Positions 31,651-32,339 of a stretch of DNA of 32,339 nt are shown here, piece by piece. The notes under the pieces were generated by a model. That model made no database searches, was not told the DNA's origin, and worked only from the letters and a program-made list of their open reading frames with translations. The position numbers and the translations under genes are program-made. Positions within the stretch are counted from its first letter, which is position 1, and each line of letters begins with the position of its first letter. The DNA lies in NCBI GenBank assembly GCA_030039165.1, contig JASHQM010000220.1, positions 1 to 32,339 of the forward strand, given 5' to 3'. Source of the stretch: Candidatus Sulfotelmatobacter sp. GTDB lineage: Bacteria; Acidobacteriota; Terriglobia; Terriglobales; Acidobacteriaceae.

Positions 31651-32339
31651 AGAGATTCAAAGCTCCTCAGGGCCAAGCCCACTGCTACCGCCAACTGACC
31701 CGGATTCTGCTCCACCAGTTCTGCCGCCGCACCCTCCGCCGGAGGCACTACGCGCTGAAACGGATTCAACAGCTCTACCGGCATGGAAAATTCCTGCCGC
31801 AGAGCTTCCATCAATCCCGGCACCTTGGCTGAACCGCCGGCGAGATAAATCTTCTCGATGTGCTCGCCCGCGGCGCTGGCGCGGAAGAAGTCGAACGTTT
31901 TCTGAATTTCCAGCACAATGATCTCGGTCACCTGCTGCAAAATCGGCCCCTTTGCGTCCTCGCTCACGGTTCCGACTTTCTCACCCAGCTTCAGCTTTTC
32001 GGCGTCGTCGAAGTTGAGATCCAGTTCCTTTTGCAACGAATCCGTGTACTGATGCCCACCGACGCTCACATCTCGGGGAAACAGCGGCGTCGTTCCCTTC
32101 ACAATGTTGATGTTCATCACACTGGCGCCAAGGTTCAAAAGCGCCACCACCTGGCCGGGCGCTGGCTGGTAGTTGTACTCGTAGCAGTTCTGCAGCGCGA
32201 GCGCGTCAATGTCGACGATAGCCGGAGTGCGGCCCGCCATCGAGAGCACGTTGGTGTAGTTCAGAATCTTGTCCTTCTTCACCGCCACCAGCAGAACGTC
32301 CATCTGCGGGCTGCCGACTTCATCGGAAAGGATCTGGTA
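31647..32339 (-). CDS. pilM: Type IV pilus assembly ATPase-like protein PilM, 5' end missing
   Basis: PilM is an actin-like cytoplasmic ATP-binding protein that recruits PilN. The frame is open to the window edge: codons before the internal Met at 32303 continue as YQILSDEVGSPQ, in line with the family, so the N-terminal part lies outside. The visible 230 residues contain DVLLVAVKKDKI, the actin-fold strand VVALLNLGASVMNINIVKG, SVGGHQYTDSLQKEL, and the second phosphate-binding strand IYLAGGSAKVPGLMEAL. The C-terminus ends in the PilN overlap. Confidence 0.95.
   Translation of the reverse strand, partial: YQILSDEVGSPQMDVLLVAVKKDKILNYTNVLSMAGRTPAIVDIDALALQNCYEYNYQPAPGQVVALLNLGASVMNINIVKGTTPLFPRDVSVGGHQYTDSLQKELDLNFDDAEKLKLGEKVGTVSEDAKGPILQQVTEIIVLEIQKTFDFFRASAAGEHIEKIYLAGGSAKVPGLMEALRQEFSMPVELLNPFQRVVPPAEGAAAELVEQNPGQLAVAVGLALRSFESL

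Overview
The window reads as a chromosomal piece of an Acidobacteriota genome, most likely a Koribacter-like member of Terriglobia. This rests on three things: gene content (a pilMNOPQ cluster with AMIN-domain PilP and PilQ, lpxD and lnt of a diderm envelope, an uncharacterised repeat protein of a type I associate with acidobacteria and myxobacteria), the style of the intergenic repeats (TCATCCTGAG/CTCAGGATGA and GCGTCGGAATGAC), and high GC with mixed ATG/GTG/TTG starts. No rRNA, tRNA, CRISPR array, transposase or prophage was seen. The placement is an inference.

Layout. 1-2949: an orphan 158-residue ORF closed by a very strong terminator, a DinB/YfiT-type protein, and an overlapping minus-strand pair (threonylcarbamoyl-AMP synthase, then a YdcF-like membrane protein). 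3106-6807 on the plus strand: a SpoU-type rRNA/tRNA methyltransferase, the AAA+ ATPase RarA, and a GAF-PP2C phosphatase of the RsbU/SpoIIE type. 6836-13779 on the minus strand: a tight run lpxD > P-loop protein > lnt > prfB > HD hydrolase > helical-repeat protein, joined by 1- and 4-base overlaps, with a CoA-binding protein after it. prfB carries the classic +1 programmed frameshift, so the real protein is 366 residues. 13872-16165: a 47-residue membrane protein, a lipoprotein, a lone OppC-type permease and a VOC protein. 16246-23079 on the minus strand: NAD(P)HX repair enzyme, two APC permeases with a shared terminator (the first apparently starting at CTG), thiE, a secreted protein and a thioesterase. 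23461-26666: pepP, accB and accC, the entry to fatty-acid synthesis. 26800-32339: pilM (cut by the window edge), pilN, pilO, pilP, pilQ and a strong terminator, encoding the type IV pilus alignment complex and secretin.

The least explained structure is between the genes. Five intergenic loci contain degenerate arrays with a strict 7-base period (3951-4006, 12085-12160, 17810-18000, 21162-21371, 24839-24922). The unit sequence differs from locus to locus while the period is kept. In three loci the arrays form inverted pairs, and in two of those they enclose an inner TCATCCTGAG...CTCAGGATGA inverted repeat, giving nested palindromes of about 200 bases. Two arrays run into the 3' ends of coding regions and supply their last codons. 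They resemble in principle the heptanucleotide STRR repeats known from cyanobacteria, and I know of no named acidobacterial counterpart.
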